From assembly GCA_947396885.1 (NCBI GenBank), contig OX377204.1, forward strand, positions 20,095,706-20,159,705: a stretch of 64,000 nt of DNA. Direction: 5' to 3'. Position 1 is the first letter of the stretch; each line of letters opens with the position of its first letter. Under the pieces are notes generated by a model, which was not told where the DNA came from, made no database searches, and saw only the letters and a program-made list of their open reading frames with translations. The position numbers were made by a program, and so were the translations under genes. This DNA comes from Heligmosomoides polygyrus polygyrus. Taxonomy: Eukaryota; Nematoda; Chromadorea; Rhabditida; Heligmosomidae. Shown here piece after piece: positions 21,394-33,100 of the stretch.

Positions 21394-22602
21394 GGGTGTT
21401 CAGAAAATACGAGCAGAAATACGACAATTTTTTATCAACATTTTATTAATCAACCAAATAATTTCCGTTAACATCGACTACTCACCGCCATCGTTCCATA
21501 AGACTTCGAATTCCTCTGGCGCAGAAATCCGGCGACTTGGAGGCGAAAAAAGCTCGGAAGTCATTTTCGAGGTGGTCACGATCTTCACAACGCTTCCCTT
21601 CCAGACGATGCTGAAGTGATCGAAAAAGGTGGTTGTCACTTGGGGCCAGATCTGGGCTGTAAGGTGGGTGCGGCAGAACTTCCCATCCGTGTTTCAGAAT
21701 TTTCTGAGAAGTCGTCTTCGCGATGTGAGGGCGCTCGTTATCGTGGAGCAAGCGAAGTTTGTTGAGCCTGGGCTGTTCCTTGCGCATCTTGTCGGCCAGT
21801 CTCTGCAGTTGAGTAGCGTAGACCACGGCAGAGACAGTCGTGCTGTCAGGCAGCAGCTCGAAATGGTGGATCCCTTAAACTCCATACCAGACGCCCAGCA
21901 TGACTTTCCTCGCATGCATTTCACCTTTTACGAAAGATTTCGGCACTTCATCGCGTTGGCACCACGCACGTTTACGACCGTGGGTGACGCAGAGGACCCA
22001 TTTTCATTTCCTGTGACGACGGTGTCCAACCAGTTGAAGGTGCAACTTCGAGGGAGCAGCTGAGTGCATATGTCCAGACGTCTTCGCCGGTTGTCGTCGG
22101 CCAGTTCGTGTGGGAGCACTGACCGAGCGTTTTAACCATTTCAAGAGATCGCAGTCCATTTTAAGGTGGATCGGAAACAGCCAGGAGCAGCAGTATAATA
22201 ACGCACACCTTCATATGGATGCTGCTCCGCCAGTTTCCGCAGTTTATCCAAAGATATCGTTGTCAGTCGACCAGAGCGAGGCTCATCTTCGAAACTCCTG
22301 TTCCCGATTCTGAAGCGTTCGAACCAGCTATACACAGACCGTACAGAAGGAGCTTCAGAAACAAGTTTCAATAGGCTTCTACAGCGAAGTGCCCAGACTC
22401 CTACTCATACAGGAGTACGTGTCTAATACGGGTAGAGAGTTCGTCCATCGTACAGTGGAATCGGCAAGAAAGACGGAGCTGGATATGTTATGGAGACACA
22501 GCAGGATAGTGTCTTTACACAGCACTTATGCTAAAATTTTCAGAACATTTTAGAAAAATCTGGAGCACTGCGAAATTTTCTGCAGACACTTTCTGGACAC
22601 CC
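21394..22602 (-). mobile_element. Mariner element 1, full length, inactive
   Basis: 1,209 bp bounded by TA dinucleotides with imperfect inverted ends (GGGTGTTCAGAAA at the left, TTTCTGGACACCC at the right). The minus strand encodes a broken transposase: an N-terminal helix-turn-helix region at 22371-22141 (EAPSVRSVYSWFERFR), a middle part at 22119-21928, and the C-terminal catalytic part at 21826-21482 with LHDNERPH and YSPDLAPSDNHLF. The first Asp of the D,D34D triad falls in TGNENG where TGDEKW is expected, so it is Asn. Frameshifts separate the three parts. Confidence 0.92.
21482..22371 (-). pseudogene. Mariner transposase pseudogene (element 1)
   Basis: Three frames together cover most of a mariner transposase. 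The second and third catalytic Asp are still present (HDNERPH, PSDNH), the first is lost. Mariner transposases cut and paste at TA targets; this copy cannot encode a continuous protein. Confidence 0.88.
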
Positions 22603-22682
22603 TAATAGTTTCTTTGTCAATCAATCTTTTGGATGGACCACTCATTTTACTTCAACGTTACACATTGTGGAAACGTGTTTTA

Positions 22683-22855
22683 TACATGCAGTAACTTGCT
22701 GTGATCAGCCGACAAGCAAATCAGTGCCTTATCCTTCCCAGACAATTCTAGGATCCCGGCGGGATGAAAGGGTTGGTTGGCTTGGATAAGAAATTCGGGC
22801 CTTGAGTGGGACGCATGCGACAGCCGACGCCTCCTCTGAACGAGCTGCCAGGCGT
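22683..22855 (-). mobile_element. SINE family 1, head half
   Basis: From ATGCAGTAACTTGCTGTGATC to the head at ACGCCTCCTCTGAACG. Confidence 0.7.
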
Positions 22856-23204
22856 CCGTAACTATGAACTTCGCCATTATGAACTTTCAGCTGAGTACAA
22901 AGGGCACACTGTTTTATATAATAAATTCTCCTTGTTAATCTCTTTCATTTATAATTTAATTAATCAGATTTAAGGAAAGACACGATTAGGAAGCTGCAAG
23001 TGTCTTTATTAAATAATAAAACACGCTGGTCTATGTTGTTATGTTATAGGATAGTGAGATAGAAAATGGTAAAATCCCCGAAAGCGGCTACTATGAAATT
23101 TGGAGACTTTTTACTATATGCCTGGAACTGCATCGCATATCGCTGAATCTGCACAAAAATCGATAAAAGCGATCGATATTGGCTGAATTGTTTTCTTAAA
23201 GGTT

Positions 23205-23435
23205 TTGATTCGAGCTCTCAGTCCATCCATGAGCTCTTTACCTACGGTGTCGTTAATTTGTACCAGACTTTTCTAGAAAGGGTGAAACACTTTTGTTAGT
23301 TGATCGCAGCAACATTGTAATTGTACGTAATCCACTACACACTCAAGTCGCCTCCACGATATCCCGCCCAGTCAGAACGCGTGGCGCATCCCAAACAGGA
23401 GTTGGTCAGCGTCGTCATTTATCCTTTATTCTTTT
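23205..23435 (+). mobile_element. SINE family 1, 3' two-thirds
   Basis: TTTGTACCAGACTTTTCTAG to the CATTTATCCTTTATTC tail; head lost. Confidence 0.7.
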
Positions 23436-23984
23436 AATATCGATACTCTACTGACTGCCCTTTGTAAATATGCTGAGACAGCGTTGAGTTCTCGGAGGAA
23501 AAGATTTACTGTACTATTTTTAGGCAAATTCCGTAGAAGAAATATTATTTAAATCATTATTAGCCTACTGCTTTCTCTACTCTATGCCAGATCATAAGAA
23601 TTAAAAACCTTATTCCGAATGGTGCGTAGCATGCAACTAATGTCTCTGCCGGCTCTTAGATCATTCTTTTTGCTCGTAATTTGTTTGTTTAAGCTCAATA
23701 GTGTTGTGCATTTTTTGACCATTCATGCTTTAGTCTTTGTTGATGCGTCCTGGTTTCATTTCATTTCCTCTTGTTTTTTATCCACGTGTGTTGTATGATA
23801 CGTCTCTAAATAAGTAATAATCAAATAAACAACGCCCTTTCTATTTATTCTCCTTTATAAACAGAAAGGAAAGAAGAACGAGCCGTCCAAACAGGATTGA
23901 TCGGATCCAGGATCAGGATCCATTTCGCATTCAAAGAGTAAAAGGCCAGGCGTTAAGCTGTGTGGGGAAACTAATCTCTGAAAG

Positions 23985-24570
23985 TTTCTGAAAAACAAGC
24001 ATTCGCGTTCAGTGAGCTTCCATGACTCTAAATAGAAGTGTTAGATTGGACCGAAAGTTTTTGCTGCTGAAGATGTTAAAATTCAAATGATTATAACTTA
24101 TTTCATTCTCCTTCCTTTCCTTTTCTGCCTAGTTAACTGAGTGTAAGAATCCTCTTCGCTACGAACATTTAGGCCGGATATAGCACATAAGTTGTCGGAA
24201 TAGGTTTAAGACATCCTCCTGAAGACTCTTCTGAATGAAACGCTTGTATGTCTTGATCCTGATTAGCACCGAAATACCTTTCTAAACAACCAAAATGATC
24301 CTTCGACGAAGAGCCATCCATCTCTGCGATTATCCAGAATGGAAGATCTCGTCCAAATTTTCTGCTCGCTCACCTCGCTGTCGCGCAAAGTTTGTATATC
24401 TTAACGACCCCACTATAGCTAAAAAGAATGTCCTACTTCCTTCCCCTTTTTCAGTAAAAAGAGACAACACAGTTTTGTTAGGGCGGAGGTCCATCGGTTC
24501 CTCAGAACAAAAAAAAAACTAAGAAAGTGATCTTCTTGTATTTTCAAATGTACGGAGGTAAACGAACACG
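23985..24570 (-). repeat. Inverted repeat pair, right copy
   Basis: Partner of 20580-21205; the pair brackets mariner element 1 and ends about 40 bases before mariner element 2. Confidence 0.75.
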
Positions 24571-24608
24571 TTCTTTTTGAAAGAAACAAACCTCATCCTA
24601 AGTTATTA

Positions 24609-25856
24609 GGTTTGAAAAAAGTCTCCTCACACTTCGAAATTTTTTTACCCTTCTCCTTGTAAACGCACTAGCCAATGTTAATTGCTGATTTCGTAATCCT
24701 ATCACACTTGTCTACCGTTCGCACGCGGACACAGGTTAAGACTCTTCTTGTAATTCGTTATCTATCCAATCTTCCGAACTCAATGCCAGATCTACCTCAT
24801 GGCCGTTTTCAGCACGGCATTCTTCGTGAATTCATTAAAGGATCTACAGCACGTCAGGCAGCCGACCAAATTAACCATATATATGGCTTGGGATCTACTA
24901 CTCATCGCGCCTGTTATGAGTGGTTCGGAATGTCTTTAAAGGGAGATTATTCACTGAGGGCAAAGCATGGTCAAGAAGGCCAACTGGATTGGACGACAGT
25001 GAACTACTCCATCTTCTTCGTACCGATAGTTGGCAGACGACACGTCAGCTGGCAGAGAAGCTCGAAGTGTCTCAGAGGATAGTAGGAATCCATCTGAAGA
25101 ATCTTGGCTTTCATGGAAATTTGGAGCTTAGTTTCCACATGCCCTGTCAGACACTCAGAAAGGTCAACAGCTCTCCATCACTGCTTCTCTTCTGTCCAGA
25201 TAAGGAAGAAAATCGTTTCTTCCGCGGATTGTGACAGGCGAAGAGTCCTGGGTTCTATGTGCCAACTTCAGAAGAAAAGGCAATGGGTACAAAAGGGAGA
25301 AAGCCCTAAGTCTGATTTCAAGCCCAATGTTAACGAAAGGAAGATTCTCTTGAGTGTTTGGTGGGATATCAGAGAAGTGATTTACTGGGGAACCCTAAGA
25401 AGTGGAGACATTTAGCTGCCACATACTGTGGCCAACTCCACAAAGTCGTCGCAACTCTCCAAGAAAACAGGCCGGAAACGTCTAAGGTGATAATCCTGCA
25501 TGATGATGCAAAACCACATGTTGCAAGACTCACAAGAGAAACAATAAAGGAGCTGGGCTAGGAGGTAATGTCACATCCACCGTATAGCCCTAACCTCGTT
25601 CGTGCCGACTACTATCTCTTCCGTGCTCTCAAACAAGAAATTGGAGAGAAATATTTTGGAACGGATGAAGACCTCAAAAATTGGATTTATCAATGGTTCG
25701 ACTTCAGAACTGCAGTTTTTTATGCGAGAGGAATGGGGAAATTACCCAGTCTTTGGAGAAGTGTAGTGGAACAAAATGGAGTTTATTTCAATTGATTTGA
25801 CTTTGCAGTTGTGAAGTAATAAATCTTTGAAAAAAATGAAAAACTTTTTTCCAACC
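24609..25856 (+). mobile_element. Mariner element 2, full length, inactive
   Basis: 1,248 bp flanked by TA, ends GGTTTGAAAAAAGTCTC and, inverted, GGTTGGAAAAAAGTTTTTC. The ends and the protein resemble the Hsmar1/bandit-like mariners known from hookworms and vertebrates, but the exact lineage needs alignment. It is unrelated in end sequence to the other three mariners in the window. Confidence 0.92.
24784..25795 (+). pseudogene. Mariner transposase pseudogene (element 2)
   Basis: Frames shift at about 24.92, 25.1-25.35 and 25.56 kb. Recognisable parts: N-terminal ILREFIKGSTARQAADQIN, the linker region LEVSQRIVGIHLKNLGF, TGEESWVLC (first catalytic Asp changed to Glu; the usual motif is TGDEKW), ILHDDAKPHVA (second Asp kept), and YSPNLVRADYYLFRAL (third Asp kept), ending YARGMGKLPSLWRSVVEQNG. 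Confidence 0.88.
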
Positions 25857-26142
25857 TAATATTATATATGTGCAGTAGCTACATAAACCTTCTGTTTTCC
25901 CATCATCTATTCTGGGCAGTCTCATCCTTAAGTTTCAATTTTTCCGCTTTCTGTTTTATGCGTCCTGAACGGGTTCCTTACTGTCTTCTTCTTAAATCAA
26001 ATCCTCCTAATGTAGTGTCCACTTTTTGACCTAATCCTGGAGTAATATTTTGAAAACTCAACCGATAGAGCGCTAATCTAATCTTAAAGCTAATTCAAGT
26101 AATTTTCGCTAAGTCTCAAGTGGCTATTATCGAGTTTATAAG

Positions 26143-26330
26143 CTGTTGCAACGACGTTTTGTTGCGATCAAAACTCTAGCACCAGGCGGGACTCGAACCC
26201 GCACCTCCTGCTGACAGGGCGGGAATGACCTACGCCATTACACCACTGACGCCGTTTGATTAGCAGGATGTGCGGGTTCGAGTCCCGCCTGACCTAGAGT
26301 TTCGATCGCAATAAAACGTCGTTGTAACAG
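26143..26330. mobile_element. Palindromic tRNA-like element, best copy
   Basis: About 188 bp. Both ends are the same sequence inverted: CTGTTGCAACGACGTTTT and AAAACGTCGTTGTAACAG. Inside each arm lies a T-arm/B-box (GCGGGTTCGAGTCCCGC, five-bp stem intact) facing outward. On the minus strand the left half also contains a tRNA-like A box (GTGGTGTAATGGCGTAGG). The putative anticodon stem is imperfect and the base before the anticodon is not T, so it is not a functional tRNA. Confidence 0.7.
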
Positions 26331-26417
26331 AAAGCAAAAATTTCCTCTGCCACAAAAATTAGCCCGAAATTTGCAGTTTTGATGGGACATCTCAAATATA
26401 TCATAAGTAACAAAAAC

Positions 26418-26694
26418 CGGGAAGAGGCGCCGACTATCGCGTGCACCCGATACCAGGTTCCTGGTTCGGATTTCCCGCCCAGGCCAACCAAGCGTTCCAC
26501 CCCTCCGGGGTCGGTGAATTGGTACCAGACTTGTCTGGGAAGGATAAAGCGCTGACTTGCTCATCGGCTAGCCACCGCAAGTCATTGTATGGCCAAATAC
26601 GCATTCGAACCATCTCCGCGATATCACGTGGATGTAGAATGCGTGGCGCATCCCAGAACAGATAGTATAACGCCCACTTTATTCTTTATCTTTC
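26418..26694 (+). mobile_element. SINE family 1 copy, near complete
   Basis: Head GGCGCCGACTATCGCGTGCA, B box CTGGTTCGGATTTCCC and CGTGGCGCATCCCAGAAC 3' part. Confidence 0.85.
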
Positions 26695-27052
26695 AACAAG
26701 AACCACGCAACTTTCTCAGTCAACCCGCCGAGGTTTTCGCTTAGAAAAATATAGGAAGAGACGGGAATGTCGATCATCATAGGGCGGATAAGAAACGTAT
26801 GATCCGATTTGGTAGGGTACATAGTGCATACGCAAATCTGCCAAAATACGGAATTTCACCACCCATTTTCCATTTCAGAAGAGCAGTCCATGGTAGTCAA
26901 TCGAATAAGTTGTGCTATCACACAGTAAACAAAAAAAGCAGTGAGGCCAGGAAGTTTTGCCGTGGAGTCTACTATACCATACAGCAAAGTTAGTTCGGTA
27001 AGCGTTCGTTTGTCTTAGGAAATCTGAGAAACGAAAAAATAAAAATAGGATA

Positions 27053-27395
27053 GGAATTCGTATGAGCTTCGTCAGAAGTGGTCAACAGATGGTCTCGAAT
27101 TGGTCATCGGGATCAAAGGGTCATCGTGGCGGTGCGCTGTGAATGGACGTGGTCGTTTGCCTCTGCAGAGGACGATAACCCCTTTGTTAAGACTACTGGA
27201 CTCTTGGTTACTTGTGAAGAACGAAGGTCGCGGCGCCAAGGGTAAGAACTTCTTCTTCAATTCCAGCTATGGGTAGCGTGGTCAAGATCTGACAATTTGT
27301 TCCCGCTGGATCACGAATTCCCGCGCCTTCCGGAGCCCTGTCTTCGGCTATAAATACCGCTACTCGTTGGGAGCATTGTCGGTTGTCTTTGTTTG
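27053..27395. repeat. Duplicated upstream segment, copy B (small HSP promoter region)
   Basis: Partner of 19711-20035. This copy retains a TATA box and lies directly upstream of an intact small heat-shock gene, so it is probably the parental arrangement. On the minus strand both copies keep an open frame ending at an equivalent TAA, but the substitutions do not look like those of a conserved protein. Confidence 0.8.
27316..27356 (+). promoter_or_regulatory. Small HSP promoter: HSE-like motifs and TATA box
   Basis: TATAAATA at 27349-27356 lies about 123 bases before the ATG. Just upstream, GAATTC and CTTCCGGAGC supply alternating TTC/GAA-type pentamers as in heat-shock elements, though they are not a perfect nTTCnnGAAnnTTCn array. 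Heat inducibility is inferred from gene family and motif. Confidence 0.5.
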
Positions 27396-27478
27396 CTTTG
27401 GTTATTATCTCTTCATTTATCGCTTCATATGAACCCGTCAGAAGAGTCCCTTCCATTTCAGGGTAGTCAATAGGCACC

Positions 27479-27988
27479 ATGGCTCTCTGGCCTCGTCGCA
27501 GTGGACATGTCATGGAAGACCTGATGAGGGACGTGTGCCCCCATGGACTGATGGACCTGGGCTGGGTGGACCGCCGACTGCAACACTTCGACCATGCGAT
27601 CCTCGATGTGGCGAACAAGGCGCACGAGGTCGTCAACGACGACAAGAAGTTCGTTGTGGATCTGGACGTGTCCCACTTCAAGCCCGAAGACCTGAAGGTG
27701 CACATTGAGGGACGTGACCTCACCATCGAGGGCAGGCAGGAGGAGAAGACCGATCATGGCTACATCGAAAGGTAAGGCATAGTTTCTGAAATATTCTGCA
27801 GGAGAAGAGGTGTGAACAACGAGTTCAGATCGTTCGTCCGCAAGTGGGCGCTTCCCGACGACTGCGACCTCGACGCCGTCCACACTCAGCTGAACGAAAG
27901 CGGTCATCTCCAGATCGAAGCTCCGAAGACTGGCCATCACACCAACAGGAGGACTTTGCCTATCAAGCCGGCTCCCAAGAAGGAGTAA
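27479..27988 (+). CDS. Small heat-shock protein (alpha-crystallin domain, SIP-1/HSP-12 type)
   Basis: Two exons, 27479-27771 and 27829-27988, separated by a 57-bp intron (donor GGTAAGG, acceptor GAGTTCAG), give a 150-residue protein. The start sits in CACCATGG. The alpha-crystallin domain spans roughly residues 50-135: KKFVVDLDVSHFKPEDLKVH, LTIEGRQEEKTDHGYIERSF, the WALPDDCDLDAV strand, then GHLQIEAPKTG and a basic C-terminus with the I-x-K/P tail LPIKPAPKKE. These proteins are ATP-independent holdases that oligomerise and bind unfolding clients in the cytosol. An earlier AG at 27800 would insert eight residues and break the GYIxRSF motif, so the later acceptor was chosen. Length is typical for the family, and the frame is intact. 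Confidence 0.93.
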
Positions 27989-28036
27989 TTGAACTGAATC
28001 CTGTAGATATATATGTTTTCTATATTTTTATCTGGA

Positions 28037-28042
28037 ATAAAA
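28037..28042 (+). terminator. Polyadenylation signal of small HSP gene
   Basis: A canonical AATAAA lies about 50 bases after the stop codon, in an AT-rich stretch (GGAATAAAATGTCC), a normal distance for nematode 3' ends. Confidence 0.6.
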
Positions 28043-28666
28043 TGTCCTTAGACACCAGCATGACGAAGAAATAGTTAAATTTCCTTGATATTTGTGACAT
28101 GATCAGCCACTTATAGATAGCGGAATCTGTTTGAAAAGTGGGTTCTCCTCAATTCTTTGCTATCGAGACGTTTTCACGACTCTGTCACCATTTGCAAGGC
28201 ACCTTCTACGGATCTGAGCGATTGTTTCCGTTATTTTCGCTATCTAAAAGTTATATCTACGGTCAGAAATGGGGAAGAAATTAATACATTTGGAAATCTT
28301 ACGCCAATGGAACCAATAGCAAAATATTTCTTGATGTGGAAGCACAGTTTTTTTTCAAACCTTTGGTACACAGAGGAGATTTTCAGCCTATGGAACTTAT
28401 CTAGGAAACCCCAGAGAATAACGGTGTGAAAGCGGTGCGGTGCTTAACGGGAGTTATAAAAAATTACTCTCAAATCCTAATGCTACACTTCATGAACGGA
28501 TGGTTTTGAATGTATTGTTTTAAAGTTGCCTTTTGGGTGGGTAGAAATTCTCACCGAAGCGGGACACATTTTATAAACAGTGCTGCTGTTGCGTTCAGAA
28601 TAGCAACGTCATACTCTTATCCACTGTGCTTTCTAGATTTCATTATAAACTATTCTGAGGATATAC

Positions 28667-29240
28667 CATTTTCATATCGAACTGGACACTTTTCGCCTCA
28701 ATATAGACACACCTGTAAGCTGGTCTATGAACTTTGAAACCAACTGTTGGTTTCCCAAATTGAAACAAGCTTCTTACAGGTCAACCTAAGGACTTTTCAA
28801 GATGGTAGAAATATTTTTTGTTCAAGGAAAACTTTGAAATTTTTTACTTCAGCTGCTCAATGAGTAATAATTTTAATTCAATTTTGTTTTAAAGCGCAGC
28901 ACGGCATCAATCAAGTAGTGCATTAAAAGACTGGATCGCGTCATGCACTCGGAAGGTAATTCGCAATGTTTATCTGATTGATAGTGTAAATACTGCCTAC
29001 ATGCAGTAAGAAAGCCAGGATATGTGTGTTTTTTACAATTACTTATGTTACATCGCTTGCAGATGTGAAACTACATGCAAACAAAAAAAAACAATCGAAT
29101 TGAAAACGCGAGGTTCCGGACGGAGGCATGGGACAACCTTTGTTTTGGAAGTACAAAATGGCCGCCTTCATGCTCTTCAAAACATGCTTTAAACCGTTAT
29201 TTTTTCGCAAAGAATAAAATAAATATAAAACCCTTTCTAC
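28667..29240 (+). mobile_element. Truncated copy of the 865-bp TIR element
   Basis: Starts with CCATTTTCATATCGAACTGG and follows the 53.6-kb copy through the TTAAAAGACTGGATCGCGTC and ATCTGATTGATAGTGTAAAT blocks; the right end is lost. Confidence 0.6.
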
Positions 29241-30106
29241 AATTATACTTCAAGAGTGATTTCTTCGAATTCACCCTCTTATTTCCTAGTAGACCGCCCA
29301 TAACATTTTCAGGTACGCCAAATGTATAACAATAATTGCTGCCTCAAGTCATAGTTCAACTCCGGTTGATATAGGAATATTTGAGTTTAAAAACCGAGAA
29401 TGGCAGAAATATTCGGATCAATCCAATAGAAGAATGTTTAGCAAGTGTAGGAAAACAGTGCATTTTAAAAAAATACTGTACAAGCCCAAAGAGAAAGGCC
29501 CAGCATAGGTCTGTTCCACATCTGAGAGTCTTACTCCAGCTAAAACACGCTGAAATGGCCTTTTACAGCTTCTAAAAAGCTTATGTACTCATGCCTAATG
29601 TTTTCGTTTCATTGTTGTTGGAGAAAACCCGCCGATTTTCTGGAGGAAAATGAGTCAGGTACCCTCAAAACCACTAAAATTACTCTCTCATCAATTTAGT
29701 AGCAGGGTTTTGTTAACAAATGCTGTTGGAGTGCGGAGGATCAAATATGATCACATGGGATAGGCATTCGCAATTCTCATGCTTTTTCAATTTAAAAACT
29801 GCTCATGTTAAATTTAAATAGTAAGTATTTAAATTACTTGAACAACAGGGTGTATCGATGTCGAACTATGAACAATTTCATAAAATTTATTCCATATGGA
29901 TAGAATACGCATAAATAAATAAAAGAACACTGACACCGGCACAAGGTAACCCGTAAAAATAACAACCCTAGGAATTCGTGGAGATCTTAAGAGAGACAGT
30001 CCCATCGAAGCGTCTCTTACAAGATATTGACAAAGGCAGGGAACATCTGATAGTTGTTCGGCGCGAAGGTGCACCTCGTAGATAGATGCATAGAGGAGCT
30101 ACGGTA

Positions 30107-33100
30107 TCACACGGCTACAATGGAATCGTAGACATTGCGATTGCTGCTCGAGCACGCTAGAAACGAGTCCGTAAATCGTCGAATGTTGTTGTTACTGTAG
30201 TTGTTGTTGCTGATCGATATCGAGTCGAGGCTTGACTCCACTGTGATGCTGGTGCTGACCATTTTCTGAAATCAAATGCATTAACCATGCTCTCAAATCA
30301 AAGTACCTACTAATTCCCGGAGAATACACCAGGTTTTAAACGGCGGAATGGCTTTAAATTATTATCTTAGGTATCTCGCGGTAGTTGGGCGCGTGGAAGT
30401 GCAGTCAGAATAGGCGCCGGCTGTCGCGTGCACTCTATTCCAGGTTCATGGTTGGGGCCTGTCTGCAAGACCAAGCAAGTCTTTTCCATTCCTCCAGTTG
30501 GCAAAACTTGTCTGGGAAGGACAAAACATTAACTTTTTCATCGTCTGGATACAGCAGGTTATCGTATAGGTCACAAGAGCATTCATATCGCCTCTAAAGT
30601 ATCCCACAGAAGTAGAATGCGTTGCACATCCCAAAAGTGATCGACTAACACCCCTATCCATAGCCTCACTTTATGTGGCTTCGAAACACGCAAAGGAAAA
30701 CTTTGGGGAAGAAGAACATCTGCTGTGCCCTGAATTGAAATCTCACAAGAAGACGGGTACATGTCACGAAGACGCATTGGTGCGAGAACGCGCCGAAGCT
30801 CCTACCGTAACCGCTGCGGCCAATCAGGTACCACCGGCTCAGCCGCGCAGACAAGGCATATGATAGGCTGCTGTGATTACGGTAGGAGAAACCACACATT
30901 CAAGCACTTTCGCCGCAAGTTCCCCTACCCCGGCGGTGCGTCTTCGCAACATGAACCAAAAAATTTTTTTGGATAAGAGTAGAAAAAAATTAGAAATAAA
31001 AGTCAAGGAAGGAAGTTGTCTGTATTTGTAAGGAATCTTCAGCATTCTTTTGTGAAGAGTTCAAGAAGCTCTTTTGATGTTAGTTGCAAAATTCACCTTC
31101 ACGCCACTTTTTGACTTGGCTCTGATGTAGGCGACGATGAGAATGACGGCCAATGCCGTTAGTAGTAGAGCGATCACACACGCCGATATGACGTTGAATA
31201 TTGATAGGCGTACATCAGGGTCGTTTATCTGAAAAATCAAATGGATTTTATAGAAGAAATCGATATGATTTTTTAATTATCGGTGCAGTAAAGGTTGAAA
31301 TTGTTTCCCTTAAAGTTTCTTCAGAAGCACGGCTGCCACCCTTGCTATCCGTTCATGAGAAGTAACTACATCCCTAGTGTTAGAGAACCAAGGCAAGTAA
31401 TGAAGGAAAGGTTCCTTTCCTAGATGGAGGACAGCTCCATTCAGAAGCGTGCTCGCCTGCTGCCCGTGCCTAACTGTTGAAGAGCAGATTGCTCTTGCCT
31501 CTAGCACACCATTTTCCACTTATTGTAGCTATGCCTATTACTCTAGGTCCGTTGTCAATAGAAGCGAACTGCATAGGCGATAAGAATAAAGTTCGGCGTT
31601 AATGATTATATTTTGGGATGCGCCATGCGCTATACACCTACTGAAGTAAATAAAACCTCGGCTAGAATTCCCGTGAACTCACCGCGGACATATTGTGAAA
31701 ATCCATGTCGTTTCGATTTCTTCGTTCGGCTATACTGACCAAGAACACGGGATTGCTCATTCGGTCCTGAAATAAGTGTCTCATTAGTGGTGGACCTATT
31801 AAAAATATGTCCACTATGTGTAGATGACGAATATTTAAAAGGCAAAGGAGGCTCGAAGAGAGCGGCGAGCTTTTCTGGTGCCTTCCAGACTTTTGCGAGA
31901 GCTTACATAGGACATGGCGCATTCTAGTGTTTGCAGAAATGTTTGAACAGAAATACATATTTAACGAATATAAGACATGAATTAAGTTTAATGTGTATTT
32001 AGAAGTAAGTGATATCATATCTTTTTGCAAAACGCCTTCATATACCATTTAGGTGCTAATCATTCGCTTACATGGTATGCGCCATGCATTCTTCTTCTCG
32101 GTAATGGCGTAAAAAGGATTCAATGCATAACACATGGTTTCAGAATGGATTTCTGGAGTTACAGATTCTTGGATTTTCTTTTTCGTTCTAAGCCTCATAC
32201 GCCGTGCAGCAACGTCTTCTAGCTCAAGACAACATAATAAGGCAAAAAAATGTAGTAAAAATAAATTTTAAGCAGTTTTGAGGATAAATTTCGGAGAAAG
32301 GCGCTGTCGTGGCGAATATTCCGAACGCGGTAATGAGAAGCACGTTATGGGGCCCCATCATAGCTCAGCACCATGTAAAGGAGCCAATTCCATTACACGG
32401 ACCGCCTCATGCATCACGAATAAGAGCCTGCTAGCTGGAAGTCGAACGTCTGGCTATTTCGAGCCGGCTACACGTCGGCAAAACCCAGGGCTCATCTCGA
32501 CATAAGCGTTACGACGACGTCTTCAGAAGAGGATATTTCTGTTGAGATCAGAGATTAGATAAAAGTATTTCTCTATTTAAGCATTGATAGAAAGAGGTTT
32601 GCTGTGAAAGATGAAAAGACAAAGGCCAATCCAGCCAGTTAATCCCATTTGGAGTGCGCCACGCGTTCTTCTTTTACGGGATGTTGTGGAGGCAACTTGA
32701 ATGAGTATTTGGCTTATGGATTGACTTTGAGTAGACAGCCGATTGACAAGCTGACCTTTTATTTTTCTAAGATAAGCGTGGTATCAATCCTCGGACCCCA
32801 GAGGGATGTAGGGCTCACTTGGCCTAGGCGGGACCCGAAACCAGCCGGAGTCGTCGATGCAACCCAGCGAACCCAGCTAGGACCACTAATCAGGATCTAT
32901 ACCACTCATTCAAGCTCCTTTTGTTTATTCAGCATATTGGAAATGGTAGTATAGTGTATGATTATGGGAATAAGAAGCCATCAAGTAAGTCATTGGCCAT
33001 CACAACTTTACTCACAGCTCGAAAAATACGTAAAATAAGGTAGTTCTCGCTGAAGGGAGCAGAGCAGAGCTGCGGCGGGGAAGCGGTAGAGCTCCTTCAA

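Noticed and set aside
26153..26240. A tRNA gene on the minus strand
   Set aside because: A and B boxes and a good T-arm are present, but the anticodon stem has a mismatch, the base before the anticodon is not T, the acceptor stem relies on wobble pairs, and the whole unit is half of a palindromic repeat.
27800..27828. Use of the earlier acceptor (CTGCAG) for exon 2 of the small HSP gene
   Set aside because: It stays in frame but inserts residues into the GYIxRSF core of the alpha-crystallin domain; the downstream TTCAG gives the family sequence exactly.
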